A stretch of DNA of 64,000 bases from Nitrobacter sp. Nb-311A (lineage in GTDB: Bacteria; Pseudomonadota; Alphaproteobacteria; Rhizobiales; Xanthobacteraceae): positions 62,001 to 126,000 of the forward strand of contig NZ_AAMY01000002.1 of assembly GCF_000152905.1 (NCBI RefSeq), in the 5' to 3' direction. Position numbers and translations under genes: made by a program. Positions 7,768 through 17,276 of this stretch are shown piece after piece. Positions within the stretch are counted from its first letter, which is position 1, and every line of letters begins with the position of its first letter. The notes below the pieces were generated by a model. That model was not told the DNA's origin. It did no database searches and saw nothing but the letters and a program-made list of their open reading frames with translations.

Positions 7768-10532
7768 TGGGCGCGGTCAATCAGGCTTTTGAACATAGCG
7801 GCCGGATCGATTTTGCGGCGGTCAGTCATGCCGCGCGGGTCGCCTTGACCAGCCTTGTGCAGGACTGGCTACCCGACGGCAGGAGAGAAGGCTCCGAATG
7901 GATCTCTCGCAATCCCACGCGTGGCAATACCCGTCCCGGGTCTTTCAAGATCAATCTGTCCACCGGGGTGTGGTCGGATTTCGCGACCGGCGAAGCTGGT
8001 GGCGACGCCATCGACCTGCTGGCGTACCTTAACCGTACATCAAAGCTTGATGCGGCACGCGAGATTGCGCAGCGGCTCGGTGTGACGGGCGGTACGGCGT
8101 CAATACCACGCACAGCGCAGGCGACGAAACCTACGCCGTCTCCGATCGATCTGAACGCGGCCCCAACCTTCCCGGCCCGCACCTCTCCGGACCAGGACGG
8201 CAAGCCCCGGTTTGTGATTGCCGGAGACGAGGGTCCGCGCATCCGGGACGATGAGAAGCGCCGTCACGTCTACCGCGTCGGTGGCGTGCCGGTCCGGATC
8301 AAGATCATGCGCAAGGACGGCAACGCGATGAACGTCTATCGCGTGACGGACACCGACGGCACAACAGGCTGGCAATACCGAAAACCAAAGGGCTTTGCCG
8401 CTGTCCCATACTTCACCGGCAGAAATCCGTTCGAGGGTGAGCAAGACCAATTCATCTACTGGCCCGAAGGTGAGAAGGATGTGGATACCCTTGCGAAGCT
8501 TGGCTTGCCTGCCTTCACGTTCGGCGGGTGTGGTGACGGGCTGCCGTCCGGCTGTGAGCAATACCTCACCGGCCGCAATGTCGTGATCCTCGCCGACAAT
8601 GACGACGAGGGGCGCAATCATGCCGACAAAAAGGCCGCGCTTGCATTTCCAGTGGCAGTCAGCGTCCGCGTCGTTCACTTCGATGACGTTCCGAAGAAAG
8701 GTGACGTATCCGACTGGATCGAGGCGGGACACACGGCGGATGACTTGCGGGCTCGTGTTGACGCTGCGCCGCAATGGACACCGCCGGCTGATGAAGCTGG
8801 GTCGGAGTCTGGCACCACTGTGCTACCCTTCGGTTACAAGTTCACCGAACGGGGACTGATGTGGCTCAATCCAGACGATGACGAGAAGCCGCCAATGCAG
8901 ATTGCCGGCCATTTCGACATCCTCGCGGAGACCCGGGACGGTGAAGGCGGCAGCTGGGGCTTGTTGCTCCATTGGAAGGACCATGATGGCCGCGAGCATC
9001 GCTATGCGTTGCCGCGTGCCATGCTGGCCGGCGATGGATCAGAAGCGCGGCGGGCCTTACTGGATGGTGGCATGTTCATTGCCCCAAGCGCTAAGGCTCG
9101 CACGCAGTTCAACTCGTTCCTGCTTCAAGTGCGATCCCCAAACCGGGCACGTGCAACCCAGCGGGTAGGATGGCACGGTAACTCGTTCGTTCTCCCGGAC
9201 GACTGTTTCGGTGCCGATCAGCGCGACATGCTGCTGTTGCAAAGCGCGACGGCGCACGAGCATTCCTTCCGCCAGAAGGGCACGTTGCAGGACTGGCAGG
9301 ACAATGTTGCGCGCTACGCGATCGGCAACAGCCGTCTGGTCGTGGCGCTCTCGGCAGCCTTCGCCGGCCCGTTGATCGGGCCCTGTTCGGCCGAGGGTGG
9401 GGGCCTGCATTTCCGTGGCGCGTCTTCCACTGGCAAGAGCACCGCGCTCCTGGTGGCTGGTAGCGTCTGGGGTGGTGGCGAGGTCACCGGGTTCGTCCGC
9501 TCCTGGCGCGCCACCGCCAACGGCCTCGAAGGCGTGGCACTCGGACATTCCGACACGCTGCTCTGCCTTGATGAGTTGTCGCAGCTTGCGGCCAAGGATG
9601 CAGGCGAAGCGGCCTACATGCTTGGTAACGGCTCAGGCAAAAGCCGGTCCTCCCGGGATGGTTCGGCGCGACGTGCCGCCAAGTGGCGTGTCATGTTCCT
9701 GTCCTCAGGCGAGATCAGTCTTGCCGACAAGGTCGCCGAGGACGGCCGTGGTCGTCGTCTGGCCGCCGGTCAGCAGGTGCGCATCGTCGACATTCCGGCC
9801 GATGCCGGCGCTGGCATGGGGCTGTTTGAGAACCTGCACGGCTTTGACTCTGCCGAGGCGTTGGCGCGTCACCTGCGCGCTGCCACGATGCAGAACTATG
9901 GCGTCGCTGCTCGCGAGTATCTGGCTGCGGTGGTCTCCAACATCGACGTTCTTCGCAAACAGGTCTCCGAGCTTGTCCGCGCCTTCTGCGAGCAGTTCGT
10001 GCCAGCCGGCGCTGATGGGCAGGTCGAACGGGTAGCCCAGCGGTTCGGGTTGGTCGCCGCCGGTGGCGAGATTGCCGTTCGTTGTGGGGTCGTTCCGTGG
10101 CAGCGTGGTGAAGCGACCTTAGCTGCCGGCCGCTGCTTCGAAGACTGGCTTGCCGTTCGCGGCGGGATCGAACCGGCAGAAGCCCGTGAGGGCATCGATC
10201 AGGTTCGCTCGTTTCTTCTCGCCAACGGCATGGCTCGGTTCATTCCCGCTTGGGAGGATGACCAGGACAAGCGCATTCAGCCGCGCGACGTAGCCGGCTA
10301 TCGCCAGAAGGTCGGCGATGGCTGGGACTACTTCATCACCACCACCGCATGGAAGGAGGAAGTCTGTCGCGGGCTTGATGCGCGCCGGGTCGCGGCGACC
10401 CTAGAGCAGAAGGGCGGCCTGCTTTGCGACACAAAAACTCATCGGACCAACGTCTGTCGCGTGCCGGGCCACGGTCGCTTACGACTCTATCATGTGCCAG
10501 CGCGCTTCTTGGAGGCCGACCATGATGCATAG
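7767..10532 (+). CDS. Primase-helicase: TOPRIM plus DUF927 P-loop protein
   Basis: A 921-residue multidomain replication protein. Residues 40-95 (SFKINLSTGVWSDFATGEAGGD) match the zinc-less primase N-domain seen in DUF927/phage primases; residues about 230-290 are a TOPRIM-like block (YWPEGEKDVDTLAKLG, NVVILADNDDEGRNHA). The DUF927 helicase-like region follows: FTERGLMWLNPDDDEKPP, VGWHGNSFVLPD, a Walker A GASSTGKST at about residue 551 and a Walker B LLCLDELSQ. By analogy to the alpha protein of phage P4 it would prime and unwind at the element's own origin. Start and stop overlap both neighbours, and a cluster of GGTGAC iterons begins 47 bp after its stop. Confidence 0.88.
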   Translation: MGAVNQAFEHSGRIDFAAVSHAARVALTSLVQDWLPDGRREGSEWISRNPTRGNTRPGSFKINLSTGVWSDFATGEAGGDAIDLLAYLNRTSKLDAAREIAQRLGVTGGTASIPRTAQATKPTPSPIDLNAAPTFPARTSPDQDGKPRFVIAGDEGPRIRDDEKRRHVYRVGGVPVRIKIMRKDGNAMNVYRVTDTDGTTGWQYRKPKGFAAVPYFTGRNPFEGEQDQFIYWPEGEKDVDTLAKLGLPAFTFGGCGDGLPSGCEQYLTGRNVVILADNDDEGRNHADKKAALAFPVAVSVRVVHFDDVPKKGDVSDWIEAGHTADDLRARVDAAPQWTPPADEAGSESGTTVLPFGYKFTERGLMWLNPDDDEKPPMQIAGHFDILAETRDGEGGSWGLLLHWKDHDGREHRYALPRAMLAGDGSEARRALLDGGMFIAPSAKARTQFNSFLLQVRSPNRARATQRVGWHGNSFVLPDDCFGADQRDMLLLQSATAHEHSFRQKGTLQDWQDNVARYAIGNSRLVVALSAAFAGPLIGPCSAEGGGLHFRGASSTGKSTALLVAGSVWGGGEVTGFVRSWRATANGLEGVALGHSDTLLCLDELSQLAAKDAGEAAYMLGNGSGKSRSSRDGSARRAAKWRVMFLSSGEISLADKVAEDGRGRRLAAGQQVRIVDIPADAGAGMGLFENLHGFDSAEALARHLRAATMQNYGVAAREYLAAVVSNIDVLRKQVSELVRAFCEQFVPAGADGQVERVAQRFGLVAAGGEIAVRCGVVPWQRGEATLAAGRCFEDWLAVRGGIEPAEAREGIDQVRSFLLANGMARFIPAWEDDQDKRIQPRDVAGYRQKVGDGWDYFITTTAWKEEVCRGLDARRVAATLEQKGGLLCDTKTHRTNVCRVPGHGRLRLYHVPARFLEADHDA

Positions 10533-11163
10533 CTTCGATGGTCTTGCCGATGAGATTTCGGCTCTACTGAAAAATGCTGGTGACGGTGGTGACACTGGTG
10601 ACAGAGCGAAAAACGTGAGTCCTATCAATAATGTAAGCGTCACCAAATTGCGCCGACATGTGTCACCAAACGAAATTGCTTTGGTGACACCCCTCGCAAA
10701 TTTTGGTGACGGCAAACAGGCGTCATTTCAATCACTTAAATGCGGTGTCACCAATGTCACCAGTGTCACCAACAATTTTGAGCAGGGTCAGGCAGCAAGC
10801 GCTGCCGGCGCATCGGCCTCCGACTGGCATGCAATTCTTGCAGGGCTGAAAGGGCGACAGGGCCCCGACTGGATGATGCCGGATCGGTGGGAAATGCTGC
10901 TGCGTGACGCCGAGCGATTTCTCGACCGATGGTCATCGACCGGGCACGCAATGGGCTGGACCGCGCTCGATCTGTTTGGCGTCCATCCAACTCAGCCTGC
11001 TCGCCGGGTCGATGTCATGGGCCTGCTGCTTCTGCTGCAAGGCGGTGAGGTGATTGCGCTCACCGCGGAAGGTGCCTTGATCAGACGGCCTAGCGGGGCT
11101 GTACTACGCTTCCCACGTCCGGCCGCTGGCGGCGTCCTTCTGTCGGAGGCTGCCCATGTTTGA
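10522..11163 (+). CDS. Hypothetical protein containing the iteron array
   Basis: A 213-residue protein of unknown fold. The start at 10522 (ATG ATG) follows GGAGG and overlaps the primase-helicase stop by 11 bp. Residues about 20-83 are low-complexity (GDGGDTGD, then GVTNVTSVTN) because this DNA encodes ten GGTGAC/GTCACC repeats in 9-bp phase. The C-terminal half (DWHAILAGLKGRQG ... LDLFGVHPTQPARRVDVMGLLLLLQGGEVIALTAEGALI) is well ordered. Its TGA overlaps the next ATG. The N-terminal segment is probably a linker shaped by DNA function; the C-terminal domain may partner the helicase. Confidence 0.7.
   Translation: MMHSFDGLADEISALLKNAGDGGDTGDRAKNVSPINNVSVTKLRRHVSPNEIALVTPLANFGDGKQASFQSLKCGVTNVTSVTNNFEQGQAASAAGASASDWHAILAGLKGRQGPDWMMPDRWEMLLRDAERFLDRWSSTGHAMGWTALDLFGVHPTQPARRVDVMGLLLLLQGGEVIALTAEGALIRRPSGAVLRFPRPAAGGVLLSEAAHV
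10579..10770. repeat. Symmetric GGTGAC iteron array, candidate replication origin
   Basis: Ten copies of GGTGAC. Plus-strand copies start at 10579, 10588, 10597, 10683 and 10705; inverted copies (GTCACC) start at 10639, 10662, 10747, 10756 and 10765. The outer triplets are each spaced exactly 9 bp and face one another, giving a palindromic plan. It lies directly after the primase-helicase gene. P4 alpha protein binds GGTGAACAG-type iterons, so an origin role is a reasonable inference; no test is available here. Confidence 0.7.
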
Positions 11164-11449
11164 GGTCTGCATGACGCTCATCCCGTATGACAAGCGTGAA
11201 GGCATTCCGCTCAACGTGGCTGCCGAACGCGCCGGCAAATCGCCAGGCACGATCCGTAACTGGTCCATCGAACACGGTATTGGACGCCGCGTCGGTGGCG
11301 GTCAATGGATCGTCAGCAAGGTCGCGCTGGCGATGTTCCTGGACGGGGACCATGAGGCGCTTCGTCGGTACAAGAGCGGTGACCGGTCCAGCGACGGCGT
11401 TGTCGCTTACTTCAGGAGAGAAGGGCTGGAAGGGCTGTTAGGGAAATAG
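11156..11449 (+). CDS. Small helix-turn-helix protein
   Basis: A 97-residue protein with a MerR/excisionase-like helix-turn-helix: IPLNVAAERAGKSPGTIRNWSIEHGIGRRVGGGQWIVSK, where AAERAGKSPGTIRNW is the motif and RRVGGGQW the wing. It starts inside the previous gene (8-bp overlap) and closes the early operon that began at 6478. It may be the excisionase or a regulator; with the gene at 6478, element 1 has two such proteins. Confidence 0.7.
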   Translation: MFEVCMTLIPYDKREGIPLNVAAERAGKSPGTIRNWSIEHGIGRRVGGGQWIVSKVALAMFLDGDHEALRRYKSGDRSSDGVVAYFRREGLEGLLGK

Positions 11450-11624
11450 CGGGCCGCCTGCCCATGATGATTCCGTAATGATTACCCTGAAAGGGCGCTC
11501 CCGCTGCGAATCCCTCGCCTAAGGAGGCCCTGTTCCGTGAACGGTGATAGACGTAGTATGGAAAAGCCACGACGCGTTCGTCGTACCCTTGACTAGGCCC
11601 CCATGCTCAGACGGAACTAGGGAT

Positions 11625-12515
11625 ATGAGCACAAATAGACGGAATTTTATTTGGGCTTCGTTGCTTTCCGCTACTTATTTGGTTCCGCTCAGGCAAGTAA
11701 GAGGAGCTTCGTCAGGTAGTTTTGACGTAGAGGAAGAGCAACTAGCAACCTCTGGCAGCTTCGATGACGACTATGTCACGCTCGAGCCAGAACTGAAGAC
11801 CAACCCGATCCCAACGCATCCGTCTCGCGTTGCGCTCGTAATTGGTAACTCGCGCTACAATTTCTTCCCCAAACTCGCAAACCCTGAACATGATGCGACA
11901 GACCTTGCGGCAATCCTTCGTTCAACGGGCTTCAAGGTTGTCTTTGGCACTAATTTGCCACGCATCACAATGGAGAACGCAATTGCGACATTTGTGAAGA
12001 ACGCCAGAACAGCAAGCGCTTCGCTTGTATTTTTCGCAGGGCATGGACTGCAATACCAGGGGGTGAATTACCTTGCCCCCGTCGATGGGCAGCTTTCAGA
12101 CGAGACAGACCTGAAAAAATTTATCCGCCTTCAGGATGTAATTGACGATCTACAAAACACCCCTGGCGTAAGGATACTCATCGTAGATGCATGCCGTGAC
12201 AATGATGCGATTACACAGCTAGCGGCAAGTGCACCTACACCTAAATCAAGATCGATAGGTTTGCAGCGTGGCTTGGCAAAAGTAGAGGCTGATGGAATAT
12301 TTGTAGCTTTCGCGAGTCAGGCGAACAAGGTTGCGTCAGATGGCAACGGCCGCAACAGCCCATTTACTGCATCCCTTTTGAAGCGGATCGTTGAACCTGG
12401 CGTGGAACTCAGGACAATTATGACGAGAGTTCGTGGAGACGTCGTGACTGCGACGCATAACGCTCAGCGGCCAGAAGCATGGGATAGCTTGATCGGGGAA
12501 TTTACTTTCCGCTAA
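11625..12515 (+). CDS. Tat-exported caspase-like (peptidase C14) protein
   Basis: A 296-residue caspase-family cysteine peptidase. The catalytic dyad is His140 in VFFAGHGLQ and Cys190 in ILIVDACRDN; the N-terminal strand is RVALVIGNSRY, as in bacterial caspase homologues. Residues 1-28 form a probable Tat signal peptide (TNRRNFIWASLLSATYL), so the protein is predicted to be exported, followed by a 35-residue acidic linker. The frame is open to 11544, but the ATG at 11625 begins at the signal and I choose it. It is noticeably AT-richer than the flanking phage genes and sits alone between the replication and virion blocks, as cargo. Substrate and role unknown. Confidence 0.85.
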   Translation: MSTNRRNFIWASLLSATYLVPLRQVRGASSGSFDVEEEQLATSGSFDDDYVTLEPELKTNPIPTHPSRVALVIGNSRYNFFPKLANPEHDATDLAAILRSTGFKVVFGTNLPRITMENAIATFVKNARTASASLVFFAGHGLQYQGVNYLAPVDGQLSDETDLKKFIRLQDVIDDLQNTPGVRILIVDACRDNDAITQLAASAPTPKSRSIGLQRGLAKVEADGIFVAFASQANKVASDGNGRNSPFTASLLKRIVEPGVELRTIMTRVRGDVVTATHNAQRPEAWDSLIGEFTFR

Positions 12516-12692
12516 ATCTCTCAGTCGGTAATGGAAGATCAGCTGAAAGGCTGTGAACGAATAGAATTTCACGTCCAGTACCGATCATATCCTGCAAATT
12601 CATCAGACTCATTTCATTCCTTCAGAACTGAGGTAGCAGGATTCCGCGCACATCGTACTGTGATCCGCATGACATCATCATGCGGATACGTC

Positions 12693-12863
12693 ATGGAACA
12701 TCACACCAAGCTTCTGCAGTTTCGCGCACCGGAGTCGCTCTCCGAAGCGATCGACGCGGCTGCGAAGCGCGAACTTCAAACCAAATCTGAATACGTGCGC
12801 CGGTCCGTGATTGATCGGCTGCGCGCTGATGGCATTGATCCGTCGTGCCTTGCAACGGTTTAA
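12693..12863 (+). CDS. Ribbon-helix-helix (CopG/Arc-like) protein
   Basis: A 56-residue protein with the ribbon-helix-helix pattern: a basic/hydrophobic strand KLLQFRAPESLSEAI, helix DAAAKRELQTKS, then EYVRRSVIDRLRADG. Such proteins are dimeric DNA-binding repressors, often of phage operons or toxin-antitoxin units; no toxin partner is adjacent. The frame opens at 12531 but only the part from ATG 12693 fits the family (12669 is another possible start). It lies 13 bp before the virion gene and may control it. Confidence 0.65.
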   Translation: MEHHTKLLQFRAPESLSEAIDAAAKRELQTKSEYVRRSVIDRLRADGIDPSCLATV

Positions 12864-12876
12864 GTGAAACCCACCA

Positions 12877-14580
12877 ATGGCTTTAAATCTCACACCTATG
12901 CCCATTCATCAGCTCCAACTCCCATCATCGCAGGCCATCACGCCGGATATTACGCCGCAGCTTTCGCAGCTCGTATCATCTATCAATAAAGGTCAGGAGC
13001 GGCAGACGCTTGCCGACCTGGGCAAGAAGGTGGCAAGCGGTGAGATTGATTATCGTGGCGCTGCCGGCACATTGGCCAGTCTTGGGGAGACGGGCGGCAT
13101 GATGCAGATGTTGTCGCTTGCGGAAGCCAAGGACAAGCTGGCGCGCGAGACGGCGGCATCGCAGCAGTTCAATTCCGGCTTAGGCCGGATATTCGGCGCG
13201 GGTAATGCAACGGCGCAGCTATCCTCTGGCGATCCTCGTGGCATTCGCAACAACAATCCTCTAAATCTGAAAAATTCGCCTTTCACACAGAAGCAGCCAG
13301 GCTTTACTGGCTCGGATGGCCGGTTTGGCCGGTTCGGGTCGATGGATCAAGGGCTGGCGGCGGCAGACAACCTGCTGCAATCTTACGGTCAACGCGGGAT
13401 AAACACTGTCTCCGGCATCATTAATCGGTGGGCACCAGCCAACGACGGGAATCCGGTCAGCGCATATGCTCAGTTTGTCGCGCGCAAGGCTGGCGTTGAT
13501 CCGAACGCGCCGATCGACATGAACGACCCTGCGGTGCGCCACCGCGTCGTCGGGGCGATGGCGGAATTCGAGAATGGCCGACCGGTGCAGGTGGCATCCG
13601 CCGACAATTCGGTTCTCCCGGCCAACTCTCAACCAGCACAAGGCGGTGGGCAGCCCGGCCTCACCGCAGCCAATATCCCGATGCTGTTACAGGCTCGCTC
13701 GAATCCAAACCTGCCAGCGTCGCAGCGTGAATTTGCCGACAAGCTGCTCACCAGATGGCTGGATGAGAGCAAGACGCCGGACAAGATCAAGACACTTCAA
13801 CAATTGAAGGCGGCCAGCGGATATCAAGGCTCCATTCTTGACCTTGAGAAGGAGTTGAAGGCGGCGGGAGCAATCAACATAGACCAGCGCGCGGAGAGTG
13901 GCGAGGCCAAGGCAGCCGGTGAAGCGGCTGGCAAGCGTCGGGCCGATATGTTTGCGGCGGCAGGATCGGCAGGCAAGACATTGACGAACCTGTCCCGGAT
14001 GGAGGGGCTTCTCAATCAGGTTTCGCAGGGCAAGCTAGCGCCGGCCCGTATGAATATCTCTGCGTGGGCCAAGGCCATGGGCCTTAATGATCAGGTTGCC
14101 GAGAGCATCGGTCTGGACCCGAAGGGAGCCGGTAGCGCTCAGGCGTTGCAATCGCTTATCAATGAGAGCGTCGTCGGCAAGATCGGTGCTGGCGGTTTCC
14201 CGGCGAACAACTTCTCCGATGCCGACCGCGCATTTATCACGGACATTTTTGCCAAGTTGGGCAACGAACCGCGCGCGAACAAAATCATCATTGAAGGCGC
14301 TCGCCGGATGGTAAAGCTCGACGTTGAGCGGGCCAGAGCGTTTCAGGCATTCAAGCGCGACCCCTCCAACAAGGGTCGCGGGTTCGAGGACTTCGAACTC
14401 GATTGGGCTGAGAAGATGGCCCAGCGCGATGTGTTTGGCGATCTGCGGCGCGAAGCTGAATCCATCATCGGGCCGCAGCAATCAGCAGATCCGCCCGTTG
14501 AGGGCGCGCGTCAGGCCAGGGATGGCAACTTCTACGTGCCGGACCCGAACCGCCCCGGTAAGTATTTGCAGGTGCAGTAA
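12877..14580 (+). CDS. Virion-interior protein with lysozyme-like domain
   Basis: A 567-residue phage structural protein. Residues about 110-235 carry the signature of virion-associated peptidoglycan hydrolases (RGIRNNNPLNLKNSPFTQKQPGF, then FGRFGSMDQGLAAADNLLQSYG, INRWAPANDGNPVSAYAQFVA), which helps DNA pass the cell wall at infection. The rest is helical and Ala/Gln-rich, as in internal core proteins. Its TAA overlaps the ATG of the next gene (TAATG). In typical podophages such genes follow capsid and tail genes; here these are absent. Confidence 0.75.
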   Translation: MALNLTPMPIHQLQLPSSQAITPDITPQLSQLVSSINKGQERQTLADLGKKVASGEIDYRGAAGTLASLGETGGMMQMLSLAEAKDKLARETAASQQFNSGLGRIFGAGNATAQLSSGDPRGIRNNNPLNLKNSPFTQKQPGFTGSDGRFGRFGSMDQGLAAADNLLQSYGQRGINTVSGIINRWAPANDGNPVSAYAQFVARKAGVDPNAPIDMNDPAVRHRVVGAMAEFENGRPVQVASADNSVLPANSQPAQGGGQPGLTAANIPMLLQARSNPNLPASQREFADKLLTRWLDESKTPDKIKTLQQLKAASGYQGSILDLEKELKAAGAINIDQRAESGEAKAAGEAAGKRRADMFAAAGSAGKTLTNLSRMEGLLNQVSQGKLAPARMNISAWAKAMGLNDQVAESIGLDPKGAGSAQALQSLINESVVGKIGAGGFPANNFSDADRAFITDIFAKLGNEPRANKIIIEGARRMVKLDVERARAFQAFKRDPSNKGRGFEDFELDWAEKMAQRDVFGDLRREAESIIGPQQSADPPVEGARQARDGNFYVPDPNRPGKYLQVQ

Positions 14581-17276
14581 TGCCGACATTCACGCCTGTT
14601 GATTTTGATCCATTTGCAGACCCGCCTTCGGGCGGCGTGCAGACCGTTCCGGGTCAGAACGGTGTGCCCACGCGCGTCATTATGGATATGGGGCAGCCTT
14701 CATTCGGCCCTAAGCTCGTGCCGGTAGATCATGATCCTTTCGCAGAGCCAAGCATGGCGGCTGACATTGCAAAGTCTGCCGGTGTCGGTGCTGCCAAAGG
14801 CGCGCTTGGGATGGCGGGAATGGCTGGCGATGTCCGGACGATGCTTTCCAACGGTATCGACCTTGCGGCACAGAAACTCGGTATCGCCCCCGAAAGAGTC
14901 CAATCATTCAAGGATGCGATCTACGAAGTCATGACGCGCGCCAGCGTGCCGACTTCGATACTGGCAAATGCGCCGACGACGAGTGATTTGCAGGGACAGG
15001 TCGAGAAGGTAACCGGACCTTTCTATAAGCCGCAGACCACAGCCGGCGAATATGCGCAGACGACCGGCGAGTTCCTGCCCGCCGCTTTTGGCGGCGAAGC
15101 AAGTTGGTTATCGCGTGGCGCTCGCGTTCTTGCCCCGGCAACGGCAAGCGAAACCGCCGGGCAGGTGACAAAGGGAAGAGACATAGAGCCTGTTGCGCGT
15201 TTTCTCGGAGCGCTGGCAGGCGGTGGTATGGCTGCGGCGGCAGAAAGGCCGGGAAACGCTGCTCGATCAATATCGAACCAACTCCCCGAAGGCGTCACAC
15301 CGAAGATGGTCGATCAGGCGGAAGCTCTGATGGCCCAGGCCCGGCAGCATGGCATTGACCTATCGTGGCCGGAAGCGTTGAGCCAGGTCGCCGGCCGTCC
15401 CGTGCTATCCAATACCATGCGCCACCTTGAGGCGTCGCCTCAGACCGAAGCGCAGATGGCAGAGTTCTTCGGTCGCAGGCCCCAACAGGTGGAACAGGCC
15501 GCCCGTGGGCGGTTCGATCAGTTCTCGCCTGTCAACCAGGCTCCGAGCACAATCGGTCCAGATGTCAGCAGCGTCGCGCAGCAGGTTATGCGCGGCTCGC
15601 CAGAGGCACAAATCCTCGATGACGTGCTTTGGCGGGCTGGCCCCCGCGTCACGCCGGAAGGCGCGGGCAATGTCATCCAAGGCGAACTTGATAATGTCTA
15701 TCGCGGTCGGGAAGGGATGAGAGCGGCGCTCGCGGAGAAGGACTATGGAGCCGCCCGCAACGCGGAGGCCACGATCCCGCTCAATGGGGGGCATCGGATT
15801 GCCGATGTCACGAAGCACTATCTCGACCGCCCGAACATACCGATCATTCTTGATGACGCTGAACGAGCGGCGGCGCGGGCTCAATGGCTGGTAGACAATA
15901 ATCCGACGAGCAAAATGCCGATCGTCGGGGAGCGGGCCACCGAGTTCGGACAGGTCGATGCGTCGGCGGTGCTCCGTCAGTTGGACGGCGCGCTGGACAC
16001 GGCCAAGGGCGCGGTGCGTCAGGGGCTGAAAGCGGCTCGTTCTGCGCTGTTCAAGCCGGACGGCACACTGGATATGTCGGTTGCCGGGCTTCACAACTCG
16101 CGAGAGGCGATTAATGACCTGATCTCGCAGGCCAAGCAGGCCGGGGCAAATCATACTGTTTCGCGGTTGCAGGACACAAAGCGGGCGCTGGACCGGGCCC
16201 TTGAGCAGGTTCCTGCTTATGGTGATGCTCGGAGAAATTTTCAGGCCGCTTCCCGCCCTCTTGAGCCATTCGACCAGAGCCGAGTGCCCGGTAAGATCAT
16301 CGAGCGCGACGAGTTCAACAGCCGCTTTGTAATGCCGCCTGAGCGCGTGCCGGGCGCGATCCAGAACAACGGACCATCGGCGGCGCGCGAGTTTAACGCG
16401 GTCGCATCACCAGCGGCGCGGGAGGCATTCGAGCAACATATCGTCACGCAGGTATTGGACCGGGCGACACGCGAAGGCGCTGATCTGTCGGCGGATGGTA
16501 TTCGATCCGCTATCCGGCAGAACGAAGACTTGCTTCGCCAATACCCTGGCGTGCGCGACCGGTTGGAGAGTGTAGCAATCGCGCGTGACGGGCTGGCTAG
16601 GCTAGAAAACACGCCGGTCGGGAAGCTGGCGCAGCGCGACCTGACGACGAAGCAGGCGGTTGATGCCTTGTTCCCGAAGAACCCGCTCCCGCACAGCGAG
16701 ATCGAAATAGCGGAGACGGTCGGGAAACTCGCGGAGCGTAAGCCCCGCGTAGCTGCTGATCTTGTCCGCGTGCATGTCGAGAGCACGTTCAACCAGGCGG
16801 CGAAGGATTTGCAGACCGGGGCAAACCAGGCTGGCGGTGCAAAATTTCGCGCTCAGTTGATTGCAAACCCTCAAGCCCGCGCGAATCTGCAAGCGGCCGT
16901 TGAAGCGCTGCCGAATGGCGCAGAGCGGTGGCAGGGGTTCAATCGTTTCCTTGACATCCTTGAGGCGACAGGAACGCGGCAGGGTATTGGTTCGCGCACC
17001 GCATACAACGACATGATCAATGAGATGCAGAAGGCCGGCGGGGTGGTGCAGACAGGGGCGAAGGTCGTCGCGCAGCCTCTTAGCTTTCTGAGGCCGCTTG
17101 CTGACAAATACGAACAGTGGAAGCTCGGCAAGAATTTGTCAGGGGCCGCTCGTATCCTGACTGATCCGAGATCAGCCAACATGCTACGTGCCTTGGTCAG
17201 AACGAGGGATGGGAGGCGGTCGGCTGCCCTGACCGTACGACTGCTCACGTATGCGGACGCGTCGCGTGTTCAGTAG
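14580..17276 (+). CDS. Large virion-interior/ejection protein
   Basis: An 898-residue, mostly helical protein without catalytic motif. The first 60 residues contain the repeated phrase VDFDPFAD/VDHDPFAE (residues 3-10 and 47-54), a short internal duplication also common at the N-terminus of large phage proteins in this group. A Gly/Ala-rich hydrophobic stretch lies at about residues 60-85 (AKSAGVGAAKGALGMAGMAG) and again at about 210-222, so membrane contact is possible. It is coupled to the lysozyme-domain gene. I infer an internal virion or DNA-ejection role from size, partner and composition; no family can be named. Confidence 0.65.
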   Translation: MPTFTPVDFDPFADPPSGGVQTVPGQNGVPTRVIMDMGQPSFGPKLVPVDHDPFAEPSMAADIAKSAGVGAAKGALGMAGMAGDVRTMLSNGIDLAAQKLGIAPERVQSFKDAIYEVMTRASVPTSILANAPTTSDLQGQVEKVTGPFYKPQTTAGEYAQTTGEFLPAAFGGEASWLSRGARVLAPATASETAGQVTKGRDIEPVARFLGALAGGGMAAAAERPGNAARSISNQLPEGVTPKMVDQAEALMAQARQHGIDLSWPEALSQVAGRPVLSNTMRHLEASPQTEAQMAEFFGRRPQQVEQAARGRFDQFSPVNQAPSTIGPDVSSVAQQVMRGSPEAQILDDVLWRAGPRVTPEGAGNVIQGELDNVYRGREGMRAALAEKDYGAARNAEATIPLNGGHRIADVTKHYLDRPNIPIILDDAERAAARAQWLVDNNPTSKMPIVGERATEFGQVDASAVLRQLDGALDTAKGAVRQGLKAARSALFKPDGTLDMSVAGLHNSREAINDLISQAKQAGANHTVSRLQDTKRALDRALEQVPAYGDARRNFQAASRPLEPFDQSRVPGKIIERDEFNSRFVMPPERVPGAIQNNGPSAAREFNAVASPAAREAFEQHIVTQVLDRATREGADLSADGIRSAIRQNEDLLRQYPGVRDRLESVAIARDGLARLENTPVGKLAQRDLTTKQAVDALFPKNPLPHSEIEIAETVGKLAERKPRVAADLVRVHVESTFNQAAKDLQTGANQAGGAKFRAQLIANPQARANLQAAVEALPNGAERWQGFNRFLDILEATGTRQGIGSRTAYNDMINEMQKAGGVVQTGAKVVAQPLSFLRPLADKYEQWKLGKNLSGAARILTDPRSANMLRALVRTRDGRRSAALTVRLLTYADASRVQ

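Noticed and set aside
10579-10770. CRISPR array
   Set aside because: Repeats are six to nine bases, in both orientations and in coding frame; spacers are absent. No cas gene in the window.
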